Assembly: GCF_000719265.1 (NCBI RefSeq)
Contig: NZ_JOFL01000018.1
Coordinates: 62,001 to 126,000, forward strand
Length of the DNA stretch: 64,000 nt
From: Streptomyces roseoverticillatus
GTDB taxonomy: Bacteria > Actinomycetota > Actinomycetes > Streptomycetales > Streptomycetaceae
Reading direction: 5' to 3'
The notes below the pieces were generated by a model. That model had not been told where the DNA came from. It saw only the letters and a program-made list of their open reading frames with translations, and ran no database searches. Each line of letters begins with the position of its first letter. Within the stretch, counting starts at the first letter, position 1. A program made the position numbers and the translations under genes. Positions 18,225-26,034 of this stretch are shown piece by piece.

Positions 18225-18632
18225 ATGCAGATCACCCGCACCGAGGCGGCCACCACCACTGCCTCGCCCGAGTGGGTCACCGGCACCGTCCACGTCACGT
18301 CGATCGCCGCCGCCGAAGGCCCCGCGCGGCTGCGCGTCGACGACGTCCGCTTCGAGCCCGGCAGCCGCACCCACTGGCACCGCCACCCCGTGGGCCAGTT
18401 CCTCCACATCACCGACGGCACCGGGCTGGTGCAGCGCCGGGGCGGACCGGTCGAGGTCGTGCACGCCGGCGACCGGGTCGTCATCGCGCCCGGCGAGTGG
18501 CACTGGCACGGCGCCGGGCCCACGACGTCCATGACCCACCTGGCCGTCCTGACGGCCGCCGAGGACGGCACCGAGGCCGAGCGCGGCGAACCCGTCACCG
18601 ACGCCTGCTACCCGGCCGAACCCGTCGTCTGA
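18225..18632 (+). CDS. Cupin protein, (R)-mandelonitrile lyase-like
   Basis: A single-domain cupin of 135 residues. The first metal-binding motif reads THWHRHPVGQFLHITDGTG and the second PGEWHWHGAGP, so His ligands for a metal are present. This histidine-rich version resembles cupins annotated as (R)-mandelonitrile lyase, often next to quinone- or aldehyde-related genes. It starts 12 bases after the TetR gene and is probably in the same transcript. True substrate unknown. Confidence 0.88.
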   Translation: MQITRTEAATTTASPEWVTGTVHVTSIAAAEGPARLRVDDVRFEPGSRTHWHRHPVGQFLHITDGTGLVQRRGGPVEVVHAGDRVVIAPGEWHWHGAGPTTSMTHLAVLTAAEDGTEAERGEPVTDACYPAEPVV

Positions 18633-18672
18633 GCACGCCCGCCCTCTGAGCACGCGAAAGGCACAACGCCCC

Positions 18673-19266
18673 ATGTACGCCAAGCAGTACGAGATCACCC
18701 TCCCCGCCGACTACGATATGGGGATCATCCGCGAACGCGTCGCCACCCGTGGCCATGCCCTGGACGACCGTGCCGGCATGGCCCTGAAGGCCTACGTCAT
18801 CCGCGAGCGGGGTGTGGACGGCTCGCCCGTCAACCAGTACGCGCCGTTCTACCTGTGGAACGACACCGCCGCGATGAGCGACTTCCTCGTCGGCGGCGGC
18901 GGGTTCGAGGGCATCGTCCGGGACTTCGGGCGGCCCGTCGTGCGGCACTGGGCGGGGATCGCCGCCGAGGCGGGGCCCGCGCGGGGCACGGTGCCGCGGG
19001 CGGCGTCACGGCGGCTGACGCCGCTGCCCGCCGAGGGGCTGACCGAGGCGGTCGCGGCGGAGGCCGCGGCGCTGCGCGAACTCGCCGCGCAGGACGGCGT
19101 GCACACAGCCGCCCTCGCCGTCGACCCGCACCACTGGCAGCTGCTGCGCTTCGTGCTGTGGGAGGACGCCGTACCGCCCGGCGACGACGCCACCGAGCGG
19201 TACGAGGTGCTGCACCTGTCCACGCCCGAACTGACTGAACTGACCGGATTGACCGAACGGGCCTGA
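18673..19266 (+). CDS. DUF4865 family protein
   Basis: 197 residues. The opening MYAKQYEITLPADYDMGIIR followed by ERVATRGH is the DUF4865 hallmark as I recall it; a dimeric alpha/beta-barrel-like fold of the monooxygenase type is plausible but inferred. No cofactor motif is visible. It is the last gene of the TetR-cupin operon and ends five bases from the convergent ATP-grasp gene. Biochemical role unknown. Confidence 0.85.
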   Translation: MYAKQYEITLPADYDMGIIRERVATRGHALDDRAGMALKAYVIRERGVDGSPVNQYAPFYLWNDTAAMSDFLVGGGGFEGIVRDFGRPVVRHWAGIAAEAGPARGTVPRAASRRLTPLPAEGLTEAVAAEAAALRELAAQDGVHTAALAVDPHHWQLLRFVLWEDAVPPGDDATERYEVLHLSTPELTELTGLTERA

Positions 19267-19270
19267 CGGC

Positions 19271-20458
19271 TCAGCCGTCGATCACGTGCGGGACGAACCG
19301 CGCGTACTCGTCCGTGATCAGGCCCGCCGACTCCCGGATGCCCAGCCCCGCCGGCTCCCCGTCGACGACCCACGCGCCGAGGACCGTGCGGTTGCCGTCG
19401 AAGTCCGGGAGCGGGCACAGCTGCTGGTAGCAGCACGGCTCGTCCCGCAGGGCCGCGGCGGCCCCGGCCTCGTGCAGGGTGATGCCGGCGCCCTCCCGGC
19501 CCAGCAGCGGCTTGGCCGCGTAGCCGCCGGTGCGGGCCAGCTCCTGGGGGCCGTCGGTGTGGGCGGGGAGCAGGTTGGGGTGGCCGGGGTGGAGCTCCCA
19601 CAGGATCGCCAGGAGCGCCTTGTTGGACAGCAGCATCTTCCACGCCGGCTCGATCCACAGCGTGGAGCCCGTGCCGCCGCCGTTGTCGAGTGTGTCCAGG
19701 GCGTGCGGGCCGAAGCGGTCGCCCGTCAGCCACTCCCAGGGGTAGAGCTTGAAGCAGGAGCGGATGAAGGAGTAGCGCTCGTCGACGAAGCGGCCGGAGA
19801 GGTTGTCCCAGCCGATGTTCTCCATCGAGATGGCGCGGGTGTCCAGGCCGGCCTGTTCGGCGGTCTCGCGCAGGTAGGCCACCGTCATCAGGTCCTCGCC
19901 GAGCTCGTCGGCGGCGGAGTGCGCGAAGTGCACCGGCGCGCCGGGCGGCAGCAGCGGGGCCTGGCGCCGCCAGGCGTCGACGAGGCGCTCGTGGAGCGAG
20001 TTCCACTGGTCGAGGCCGGGGAAGCGGTCCTCCATCCAGAACCACTGGGCGCTCGCCGCCTCCACCAGGGAGGTGGGCGTGTCGGCGTTGTACTCCAGCA
20101 GCTTGGCCGGGCCGCCGCCGTCGTAGCACAGGTCGAAGCGGCCGTAGAGGGAGGGAACTTCGTCGCGTCGGCGCCAGGACTCGGCGATCCGGGCGGTCAG
20201 CCGCGGGTCGGTGAGGCCGAGGTCGGCGAAGCGGTCGTGCGCCACGATGTGCGCGGCGGCCTCCAGGCACATCTCGTGCAGCTCGGCGACGGTCTCCTCC
20301 AGTTCCTCGACCTCGGCGAGGGTGAAGGAGTAGTACGCGCTCTCGTCCCAGTACCGGCGCAGGGAGCCGTCGGGGAGGCGGGTCAGGGGGTAGATGACCC
20401 CCTGCTCCTCCACGGTGGCCTGCCAGCCGGGGCGGGGCTCGGTGCGGTGGCGGCGCAT
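19271..20458 (-). CDS. Glutathionylspermidine-synthase-like ATP-grasp ligase
   Basis: A 395-residue protein matching the C-terminal synthetase domain of glutathionylspermidine synthase (ATP-dependent amide-bond formation). It lacks the N-terminal amidase domain of the bifunctional E. coli enzyme. Landmarks: YGRFDLCYDGGGPAKLLEYN near residue 125, ADTPTSLVEAASAQWFW, and the ATP-grasp lysine/glycine loop AKPLLGREGAGI near residue 335. Streptomyces do not make glutathione, so the acceptor must differ; E. coli YgiC/YjfC are similar stand-alone versions. It starts four bases after a small lipoprotein gene and is probably coupled to it. Confidence 0.9.
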   Translation of the reverse strand: MRRHRTEPRPGWQATVEEQGVIYPLTRLPDGSLRRYWDESAYYSFTLAEVEELEETVAELHEMCLEAAAHIVAHDRFADLGLTDPRLTARIAESWRRRDEVPSLYGRFDLCYDGGGPAKLLEYNADTPTSLVEAASAQWFWMEDRFPGLDQWNSLHERLVDAWRRQAPLLPPGAPVHFAHSAADELGEDLMTVAYLRETAEQAGLDTRAISMENIGWDNLSGRFVDERYSFIRSCFKLYPWEWLTGDRFGPHALDTLDNGGGTGSTLWIEPAWKMLLSNKALLAILWELHPGHPNLLPAHTDGPQELARTGGYAAKPLLGREGAGITLHEAGAAAALRDEPCCYQQLCPLPDFDGNRTVLGAWVVDGEPAGLGIRESAGLITDEYARFVPHVIDG

Positions 20459-20462
20459 GCGG

Positions 20463-20837
20463 TCAGCCGCCGGAGGAGCCGGAGTTCGAGCAGCCGAATC
20501 CGCCGCGGTCGGCGGCCTGGCTCTTGCTGAAGGTGCCGCTGTCGGTGTAGCCGCCGGACTTGCCGGAGCCGTAGTACCAGCGGCCGTTGGTGCTCGTACC
20601 GCTGCTGCTTCCGCTGGTCCCGCTGCTTCCGCCGCTCTTGTTCTTGCAGGCCTTGGAGTCGACGACCCGGTAGCCGCCGCGCGCGGCGTCGTAGCTGTAC
20701 GGGTCGACGCAGCGCTTGTCCGGTTCGGAGCCGCAGGAGGTGAGGGCGGCGGCGAGCGCGCCCATCCCGCCGAGGATGACCGTGGACGAGCGCAGCCTGC
20801 GCCGTGTCCTGACCGTCCTGCCCGTCTTTTCCGTCAT
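20463..20837 (-). CDS. Small Gly/Ser-rich lipoprotein, possible YgiB-like partner of the ligase
   Basis: 124 residues from ATG 20837 (GGGGG eight bases upstream). The signal TRRRLRSSTVILGGMGALAA ends in the lipobox LTSC, so the mature protein is lipid-anchored outside the membrane. The mature part contains DKRCVDPYSYDAARGGYRVV, a Ser/Gly/Thr spacer, GRWYYGSGKSGGYTDSGTFS and a C-terminal RGGFGCSNSGSSGG. The RGGFG near the C-terminus recalls E. coli YgiB as I remember it, and YgiB is likewise paired with a glutathionylspermidine-synthase-like protein. The tail may be a ligase substrate; this is inference. Confidence 0.82.
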   Translation of the reverse strand: MTEKTGRTVRTRRRLRSSTVILGGMGALAAALTSCGSEPDKRCVDPYSYDAARGGYRVVDSKACKNKSGGSSGTSGSSSGTSTNGRWYYGSGKSGGYTDSGTFSKSQAADRGGFGCSNSGSSGG

Positions 20838-20970
20838 GCAGATGACCCCCGTCATGTGCTGCTTCTGGCGTTTCGCCTGGTATTGCATCGGTTGTTCCAC
20901 GGCCGCACTCGCGTGCGACGTGGCCACTCACCCTAAGGGGCGTTTCCGCACGGCGGACGGTGGGGCGGCC

Positions 20971-20976
20971 TACAGT
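20971..20976 (+). promoter_or_regulatory. Candidate -10 (TACAGT) of the DMT-like gene
   Basis: TANNNT hexamer six bases before GTG 20983; supports that start. Confidence 0.5.
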
Positions 20977-20982
20977 CGAACG

Positions 20983-21831
20983 GTGCTTCTCGGGATGCTG
21001 TGCGCGCTGGGTTCGGCGGTGTGTTTCGGCACCGCGTCCGTCCTGCAGGCCGTCGCCGCCCGGGCGTCCGCGCCGGGCAGCGGCTCGGGCGTGGACCCCG
21101 TCCTCCTGCTGCGGGTGCTGCGGCAGTGGCGCTATCTGGTGGGGCTCGCCCTGGACGCCGCGGGCTTCCTGCTGGAGCTCGTCGCGCTCCGCTCCCTGCC
21201 GATCTACGCCGTGGGCGCCGCGCTGGCCGCGAGCCTCGCGGTGACGGCCGTCGTGGCGTCGCGGGTGCTGCGGGTGAGGCTCAGCGGCATCGAGTGGGGC
21301 GCGGTGGCCGTGGTGTGCGGGGGCCTGGCGATGCTGGGGCTGGCCTCGGGCGCGGAGGGCAGCGGTACGGGCTCCATGGCCCTGCGTCTCGGCACGCTGG
21401 CCGTGGCAGCCGGCGTCCTGGCCCTCGGCGGCGCGGCCGGGCGGCTGCCGGGCCGGGCCCGGGCGGCCGCGCTCGGCCTGGGCGCGGGCCTCGGCTTCGG
21501 CGTGGTGGAGGTCGCCGTCCGGCTGATCGACGACCTCTCCTTCGGCGCGCTGATCCGCAACCCGGCGGCGTACGCGCTGCTGCTCGGCGGCGGCACGGCG
21601 TTCCTGCTGCTGACGTCGGCCCTGCAGCGCGGCTCGGTGACGGCCGCCACGGCCGGCATGGTCATCGGCGAGACGCTCGGCCCGGCCCTGGTCGGCATCG
21701 TCTGGCTGGGCGACCGCACCCGCCCGGGCCTGCTCCCTCTCGCCGCCACGGGCTTCGCTTTCGCGGTCGTCGGCGCGCTGGCCCTGGCCCGCTTCGGGGA
21801 GGGCGGCGAGGGCGCTACGGTCGAGGCATGA
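20983..21831 (+). CDS. DMT/EamA-like multispanning membrane protein
   Basis: 282 residues with about nine hydrophobic segments from MLCALGSAVCFGTASVLQ to LAATGFAFAVVGALALARFG, in two pseudo-symmetric halves as in drug/metabolite transporters. The N-terminal GSAVCFGTASVLQAVAAR and the internal IYAVGAALAASLAVTAVVAS and ATAGMVIGETLGPALVG match that family. GTG 20983 was chosen from the leaderless promoter layout. Its stop overlaps the next start (ATGA). The transported compound is unknown. Confidence 0.83.
   Translation: MLLGMLCALGSAVCFGTASVLQAVAARASAPGSGSGVDPVLLLRVLRQWRYLVGLALDAAGFLLELVALRSLPIYAVGAALAASLAVTAVVASRVLRVRLSGIEWGAVAVVCGGLAMLGLASGAEGSGTGSMALRLGTLAVAAGVLALGGAAGRLPGRARAAALGLGAGLGFGVVEVAVRLIDDLSFGALIRNPAAYALLLGGGTAFLLLTSALQRGSVTAATAGMVIGETLGPALVGIVWLGDRTRPGLLPLAATGFAFAVVGALALARFGEGGEGATVEA
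21816..21821 (+). promoter_or_regulatory. Candidate internal -10 (TACGGT)
   Basis: TANNNT hexamer inside the end of the DMT-like gene, six bases before ATG 21828. The oxidoreductase might have its own leaderless transcript besides read-through. Confidence 0.35.
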
Positions 21832-22256
21832 GGCTGGGATCCGCCGAGGCTCGAGCGCGCTTCACGGCGGCGCCGGTCGCCCGCCTGGCCACGGCCGGCC
21901 CGACGGGCCTGCCGCACCTCGTGCCGGTCACGTTCGCCGCGGCCGGGGACACCGTTTATTTCGCCGTCGACCACAAACCGAAGCGCACGCGCGAGCTGCG
22001 CCGTCTGCGCAACATCGAACAGAACCCCCGCGTCGCCCTCCTCGCCGACCACTACGCCGACGACTGGACCACCCTGTGGTGGGCCCGCGCGGACGGCCGC
22101 GCGGCCATCCGGACGGACCCGGCACGGTGCCGCGCCCCGCTCGCCCTGCTGGCGGAGAAGTACCCGCCGTACCGGGACCGGCCGCCGGAAGGGCCGGTCG
22201 TGGCGGTCGAGGTGACGGAGTGGAGCGGGTGGGCCTTCACCGATCCGGCGGACTAA
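21828..22256 (+). CDS. PPOX-class F420-dependent oxidoreductase (TIGR03668-like)
   Basis: A 142-residue split-barrel flavin/deazaflavin oxidoreductase. The opening of the pyridoxamine-phosphate-oxidase fold is clear (FTAAPVARLATAGPTGLPHL, then VPVTFAAAGDTVYFAVDHKPKR). NIEQNPRVALLADHY follows, and the C-terminal GPVVAVEVTEWSGWAF is typical of the actinobacterial F420 subgroup. The ATG overlaps the preceding stop (ATGA), so it is coupled to the membrane protein gene. Substrate unknown. Confidence 0.9.
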   Translation: MRLGSAEARARFTAAPVARLATAGPTGLPHLVPVTFAAAGDTVYFAVDHKPKRTRELRRLRNIEQNPRVALLADHYADDWTTLWWARADGRAAIRTDPARCRAPLALLAEKYPPYRDRPPEGPVVAVEVTEWSGWAFTDPAD

Positions 22257-22326
22257 AGGTGCTCGGACTCAAGGTGCTCGAACTCCCCGAGTCAATGGGG
22301 TGCGGAGAGCCGTTGACCACGACGAA

Positions 22327-22358
22327 GGCCCCGCCCTCCCCGGAGGGAGGACGGGGCC
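22327..22358 (-). terminator. Terminator of the sdh operon
   Basis: A 14-bp stem (22327-22340 with 22345-22358; GGCCCCGTCCTCCC in the transcript, one G-U pair) closes a four-base UCCG loop, 25 bases after the sdhB stop. Confidence 0.85.
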
Positions 22359-22383
22359 CACGCCGTGTGAACCGGACCGGAGG

Positions 22384-23142
22384 TCAGAAGCGGCGCGTGA
22401 TCAGCGCCCGCTTCACCTCCTGGATCGCCTTGGTGACCTCGATGCCACGCGGGCAGGCGTCCGTGCAGTTGAACGTCGTGCGGCAGCGCCACACGCCGTC
22501 CTTGTCGTTGAGGATCTCCAGCCGCTGCTCACCGGCCTCGTCGCGCGAGTCGAAGATGAAGCGGTGGGCGTTGACGATCGCCGCCGGGCCGAAGTACTGG
22601 CCGTCGTTCCAGAACACCGGGCACGAGGAGGTGCACGCGGCGCACAGGATGCACTTGGTGGTGTCGTCGAAGCGCTCGCGGTCCTCGGCGGTCTGCAGGC
22701 GCTCGCGCGTCGGCTCGTTGCCCTTGGTGATCAGGAAGGGCATGACGTCGCGGTAGGCCTGGAAGAACGGCTCCATGTCGACCACGAGGTCCTTCAGGAC
22801 CGTGAGGCCCTTGATGGGCTCGACCGTGATCGGCTTGGCGGGGTTGATGTCCTTGATCAGGGTCTTGCACGCGAGGCGGTTCTTGCCGTTGATCCGCATG
22901 GCGTCGGAGCCGCAGATGCCGTGCGCGCAGGAGCGGCGGAACGTCAGCGTGCCGTCGAGTTCCCACTTGATCTTGTGGAGACCGTCGAGGACGCGCTCCT
23001 TCGGGTCGATCTCGACCTCGAAGTCCTGCCACATGGCCTCGTCCGAGACCTCCGGGTTGAACCGGCGGATACGGAAGGTGACCGTGATGTAGGGCGAGGC
23101 CGCGGATTCGGCCTCGACCTTGTCGAGAGTCGCGGTGCTCAT
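22384..23142 (-). CDS. sdhB: Succinate dehydrogenase iron-sulfur subunit
   Basis: Electron-transfer subunit of respiratory complex II, 252 residues. The ferredoxin-like N-terminal domain carries the [2Fe-2S] ligands in RRSCAHGICGSDAMRING and LACKTL. The C-terminal domain binds the [4Fe-4S] and [3Fe-4S] clusters through CILCAACTSSCPVFW and CRTTFNCTDACPRGI. Its start overlaps the sdhA stop by one base (TGATG). It is the last gene of the operon and is followed by a strong terminator. Confidence 0.97.
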   Translation of the reverse strand: MSTATLDKVEAESAASPYITVTFRIRRFNPEVSDEAMWQDFEVEIDPKERVLDGLHKIKWELDGTLTFRRSCAHGICGSDAMRINGKNRLACKTLIKDINPAKPITVEPIKGLTVLKDLVVDMEPFFQAYRDVMPFLITKGNEPTRERLQTAEDRERFDDTTKCILCAACTSSCPVFWNDGQYFGPAAIVNAHRFIFDSRDEAGEQRLEILNDKDGVWRCRTTFNCTDACPRGIEVTKAIQEVKRALITRRF

Positions 23143-24896
23143 CAGTACTTACGCTCCATCGGCTGGTAGCGGGTCTGGACGACCGGCTTGTAGTCGAGGC
23201 GGATCGAGTCCTTGCCGTCCGCGTCGACCTCGCGGTACGCCATGGTGTGGCGCATGAAGTTGACGTCGTCGCGGTTGGGGAAGTCCTCGCGGTAGTGACC
23301 GCCGCGGGACTCCTTGCGCGCCAGCGCGGACACGGCCATCACCTCGGCCAGGTCGAGCAGGTTGCCCAGCTCGATGGCCTCCAGCAGGTCGGTGTTGAAG
23401 CGCTTGCCCTTGTCCTGGACGGACACGTTCTTGTAGCGCTCGCGCAGCTCGGCGATCTTCTCGACGGCCGTCTTGATGGTCTGCTCGGTGCGGAAGACCA
23501 TGACGTTGGCGTCCATGGTCTCCTGCAGCTCCTTGCGGAGCTCGGCGACCCGCTCCTTGCCGGTGGAGTTGCGCAGCCGCTCGACCTGGTCGGCGACGAG
23601 CTGCGCCGGGTTCTCCGGCAGCTCGACGTAGTCGGCCTTCGCGGAGTACTCCGCGGCGGCGATGCCCGCGCGCTTGCCGAAGACGTTGATGTCGAGCAGC
23701 GAGTTGGTGCCGAGGCGGTTGGCGCCGTGCACGGACACGCAGGCGACCTCGCCGGCGGCGTAGAGGCCGGGGACGACGGTGTCGTTGTCGGCCAGCACCT
23801 CGCCCTCGACGTTGGTCGGGATGCCGCCCATGGCGTAGTGCGCGGTGGGCTGGATCGGGATCGGGTCCGTGTAGGGCTCGATGCCGAGGTACGTGCGCGC
23901 GAACTCGGTGATGTCCGGCAGCTTGGCGTCCAGCTGCTCCGGCGGCAGGTGGGTGAGGTCGAGGTAGACGTGGTCGCCCTCGGGACCGCAGCCGCGGCCC
24001 TCGCGGATCTCCGTGTAGATGGAGCGCGAGACGACGTCACGGGACGCGAGGTCCTTCATGACCGGCGCGTACTTCTCCATGAAGCGCTCGCCGTCCTTGT
24101 TGCGGAGGATGCCGCCCTCACCGCGGGCGCCCTCCGTCAGCAGGATGCCCATGCGCCAGATGCCCGTCGGGTGGAACTGGAAGAACTCCATGTCCTCCAG
24201 CGGCAGGCCGCGGCGGTAGCAGGCCGCCTGGCCGTCACCCGTGAGGGTGTGCGCGTTGGAGGTCACCTTGAAGAACTTGCCGGTGCCGCCGGAGGCGTAG
24301 ATGACGGCCTTCGCCTGGAAGATGTGGATCTCGCCGGTGGCCAGCTCGTACGCGACGACGCCGGCGGACTTCTTGACGCCGTCGACCTCGGTGATCAGCT
24401 GGTCCAGGACGTAGAACTCGTTGAAGAACTCCACGCCCTCCTTGACGCAGTTCTGGTACAGCGTCTGGAGGATCATGTGGCCGGTGCGGTCCGCGGCGTA
24501 GCAGGACCGGCGGACCGGGGCCTCGCCGTGGTTGCGGCTGTGACCGCCGAAGCGGCGCTGGTCGATGGTGCCGTCCGGGGTGCGGTTGAACGGCAGGCCC
24601 ATCTTCTCGAGGTCGAGGACCGCGTCGATGGCCTCCTTCGCCAGGATCTCGGCGGCGTCCTGGTCGACCAGGTAGTCACCACCCTTGACCGTGTCGAAGG
24701 TGTGCCACTCCCAGTTGTCCTCCTCGACGTTCGCGAGGGCGGCGGCCATGCCGCCCTGGGCGGCGCCGGTGTGGGAGCGGGTGGGGTAGAGCTTCGTCAG
24801 GACCGCGGTGCGGCTGCGCTTCGTCGACTCGATGGCGGCGCGCATGCCCGCGCCGCCGGCGCCGACGATGACGGTGTCGTACTTGTGGATCTTCAT
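23142..24896 (-). CDS. sdhA: Succinate dehydrogenase flavoprotein subunit
   Basis: Catalytic subunit oxidising succinate to fumarate in the TCA cycle, 584 residues. FAD is bound by VGAGGAGMRAA near residue 15 and attached through the histidine of RSHTGAAQGGMAAA (His42). The substrate/capping region shows QFHPTGI and the active-site arginine region PTAHYAMGGIPTN. C-terminal RGGHYREDFPNRDD is the usual SdhA ending. Encoded between the membrane anchors and sdhB; spacing to sdhD is 20 bases. Confidence 0.98.
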   Translation of the reverse strand: MKIHKYDTVIVGAGGAGMRAAIESTKRSRTAVLTKLYPTRSHTGAAQGGMAAALANVEEDNWEWHTFDTVKGGDYLVDQDAAEILAKEAIDAVLDLEKMGLPFNRTPDGTIDQRRFGGHSRNHGEAPVRRSCYAADRTGHMILQTLYQNCVKEGVEFFNEFYVLDQLITEVDGVKKSAGVVAYELATGEIHIFQAKAVIYASGGTGKFFKVTSNAHTLTGDGQAACYRRGLPLEDMEFFQFHPTGIWRMGILLTEGARGEGGILRNKDGERFMEKYAPVMKDLASRDVVSRSIYTEIREGRGCGPEGDHVYLDLTHLPPEQLDAKLPDITEFARTYLGIEPYTDPIPIQPTAHYAMGGIPTNVEGEVLADNDTVVPGLYAAGEVACVSVHGANRLGTNSLLDINVFGKRAGIAAAEYSAKADYVELPENPAQLVADQVERLRNSTGKERVAELRKELQETMDANVMVFRTEQTIKTAVEKIAELRERYKNVSVQDKGKRFNTDLLEAIELGNLLDLAEVMAVSALARKESRGGHYREDFPNRDDVNFMRHTMAYREVDADGKDSIRLDYKPVVQTRYQPMERKY

Positions 24897-24916
24897 GGTG
24901 TCGTCAGCCCCGGGCT

Positions 24917-25390
24917 CTAGCGGATGTTCGGGTCGAAGGTGAAGATCACCAGCGTGCCCAGCAGGACGGTGAACACCGTGGCCGCGTACAGCAGGTTCTT
25001 CAGCCAGAAGCGGGTCGTCGCGCGCTCCGCGTAGTCGTTGATGACCGTGCGGAGGCCGTTGGCGCCGTGGAGCATCGCGAGCCAGAGCATGACCAGGTCC
25101 CAGGCCTGCCAGAACGGCGAGGCCCAGCGGCCGGCCACGAAGGCGAAGCCGATCTTGCTGACGCCGCCGTCGAGGACGAGCTGGATCAGCAGGTGGCCGA
25201 GGACCAGGACGACCAGGACGATGCCGGACAGCCGCATGAACAGCCAGCCGTACAGCTCGAAGTTGGTGCGGGTCGTCTTCGGGGTCTTCTTGGTGCGCTT
25301 GCGGGGCGCCTCGATGACCGGGGCGGGGTTGTCGACGTCGTAGAGGGAGACGTCGGCCGCGGCGGCGGTGGCGGGGGTGGTTTCAGACAT
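24917..25390 (-). CDS. sdhD: Succinate dehydrogenase membrane anchor subunit
   Basis: 157 residues: a charged N-terminal extension (KRTKKTPKTTRTNFELYGWL) then three hydrophobic helices (FMRLSGIVLVVLVLGHLLIQ, AWDLVMLWLAMLHGANGLR, LLYAATVFTVLLGTLVIFTF). His residues in VLGHLL and MLHGANG are placed like the quinone/haem region of complex II anchors. ATG 25390 lies eight bases after the sdhC stop, so the two are co-translated. Confidence 0.93.
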   Translation of the reverse strand: MSETTPATAAAADVSLYDVDNPAPVIEAPRKRTKKTPKTTRTNFELYGWLFMRLSGIVLVVLVLGHLLIQLVLDGGVSKIGFAFVAGRWASPFWQAWDLVMLWLAMLHGANGLRTVINDYAERATTRFWLKNLLYAATVFTVLLGTLVIFTFDPNIR

Positions 25391-25398
25391 TTCGCGAC

Positions 25399-25779
25399 TC
25401 AGCTCCCGAACAGCGTGCGCAGCGTGTGCTGGAGCACGGGGTAGAAGGCGCCGCCCATCAGCACGACCCAGATACCGACGACCCACCACAGCATCTGCTT
25501 CTGGTGCCGCGGTCCCTTGGACCAGAAGTCCACCGCGATGATGCGGAGGCCGTTGAGCGCGTGGAAGAGGATGGCGGCGACGAGGCCGTACTCCATCACA
25601 TTCACGACGGGCGTCTTGTACGTCGCGACGACGTCGTCGTACGCCTCGGGGGAGACGCGGACGAGCGCGGTGTCCAGGACGTGCACGAACAGGAAGAAGA
25701 AAATGAGGACGCCGGTGACTCGATGAGCCACCCAGGACCACATGCCTTCCCGGCCGCGGTACAGCGTTCCAGCCGGCAC
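25399..25779 (-). CDS. sdhC: Succinate dehydrogenase cytochrome b556 subunit
   Basis: 126-residue integral membrane subunit. Three helices: VAHRVTGVLIFFFLFVHVLD, VMEYGLVAAILFHALNGLR and MLWWVVGIWVVLMGGAFYP. The haem-ligand-like histidines are in AHRVTG, FVHVLD and LFHALNGLR. GTG 25779 is chosen over longer in-frame starts because GGAGGG stands at ideal distance and the protein then starts at the usual PAGTLYRGREGMWSW. First gene of sdhCDAB; its promoter lies somewhere in the 255-base gap upstream. Confidence 0.93.
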   Translation of the reverse strand: MPAGTLYRGREGMWSWVAHRVTGVLIFFFLFVHVLDTALVRVSPEAYDDVVATYKTPVVNVMEYGLVAAILFHALNGLRIIAVDFWSKGPRHQKQMLWWVVGIWVVLMGGAFYPVLQHTLRTLFGS

Positions 25780-25943
25780 GGAAAACCCTCCGGGAGCGGG
25801 GATCAGGGCCTGCCGGCTTCTCTGTCGGTCGGGCCCGGCCGGGTACGGTCCACCGGCCCTGGCCATCGTAGCGACGCCTTGTCGGTTCGGCGTCCCGGGG
25901 TCCGCAGGTGTGATCAAACAGGCATGTACGCGCCGGTCAAGGG

Positions 25944-25979
25944 CCGGAAGGGATGCTTCCGGGGGACCGAGTGTCCCCC
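25944..25979 (-). terminator. Tandem hairpins between the OHCU-like gene and sdhC
   Basis: Two perfect 7-bp hairpins share two bases: CCGGAAG-N5-CTTCCGG (25944-25962) and GGGGGAC-N5-GTCCCCC (25961-25979). They follow the OHCU-like stop by about 55 bases and precede sdhC by 165. Termination is likely; an attenuation role for sdh is possible. Confidence 0.55.
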
Positions 25980-26034
25980 GCTTGACCTGCGATGTTCGGC
26001 TGAATGGGTGTTATGTCCCACCAGGTCGGACCTG

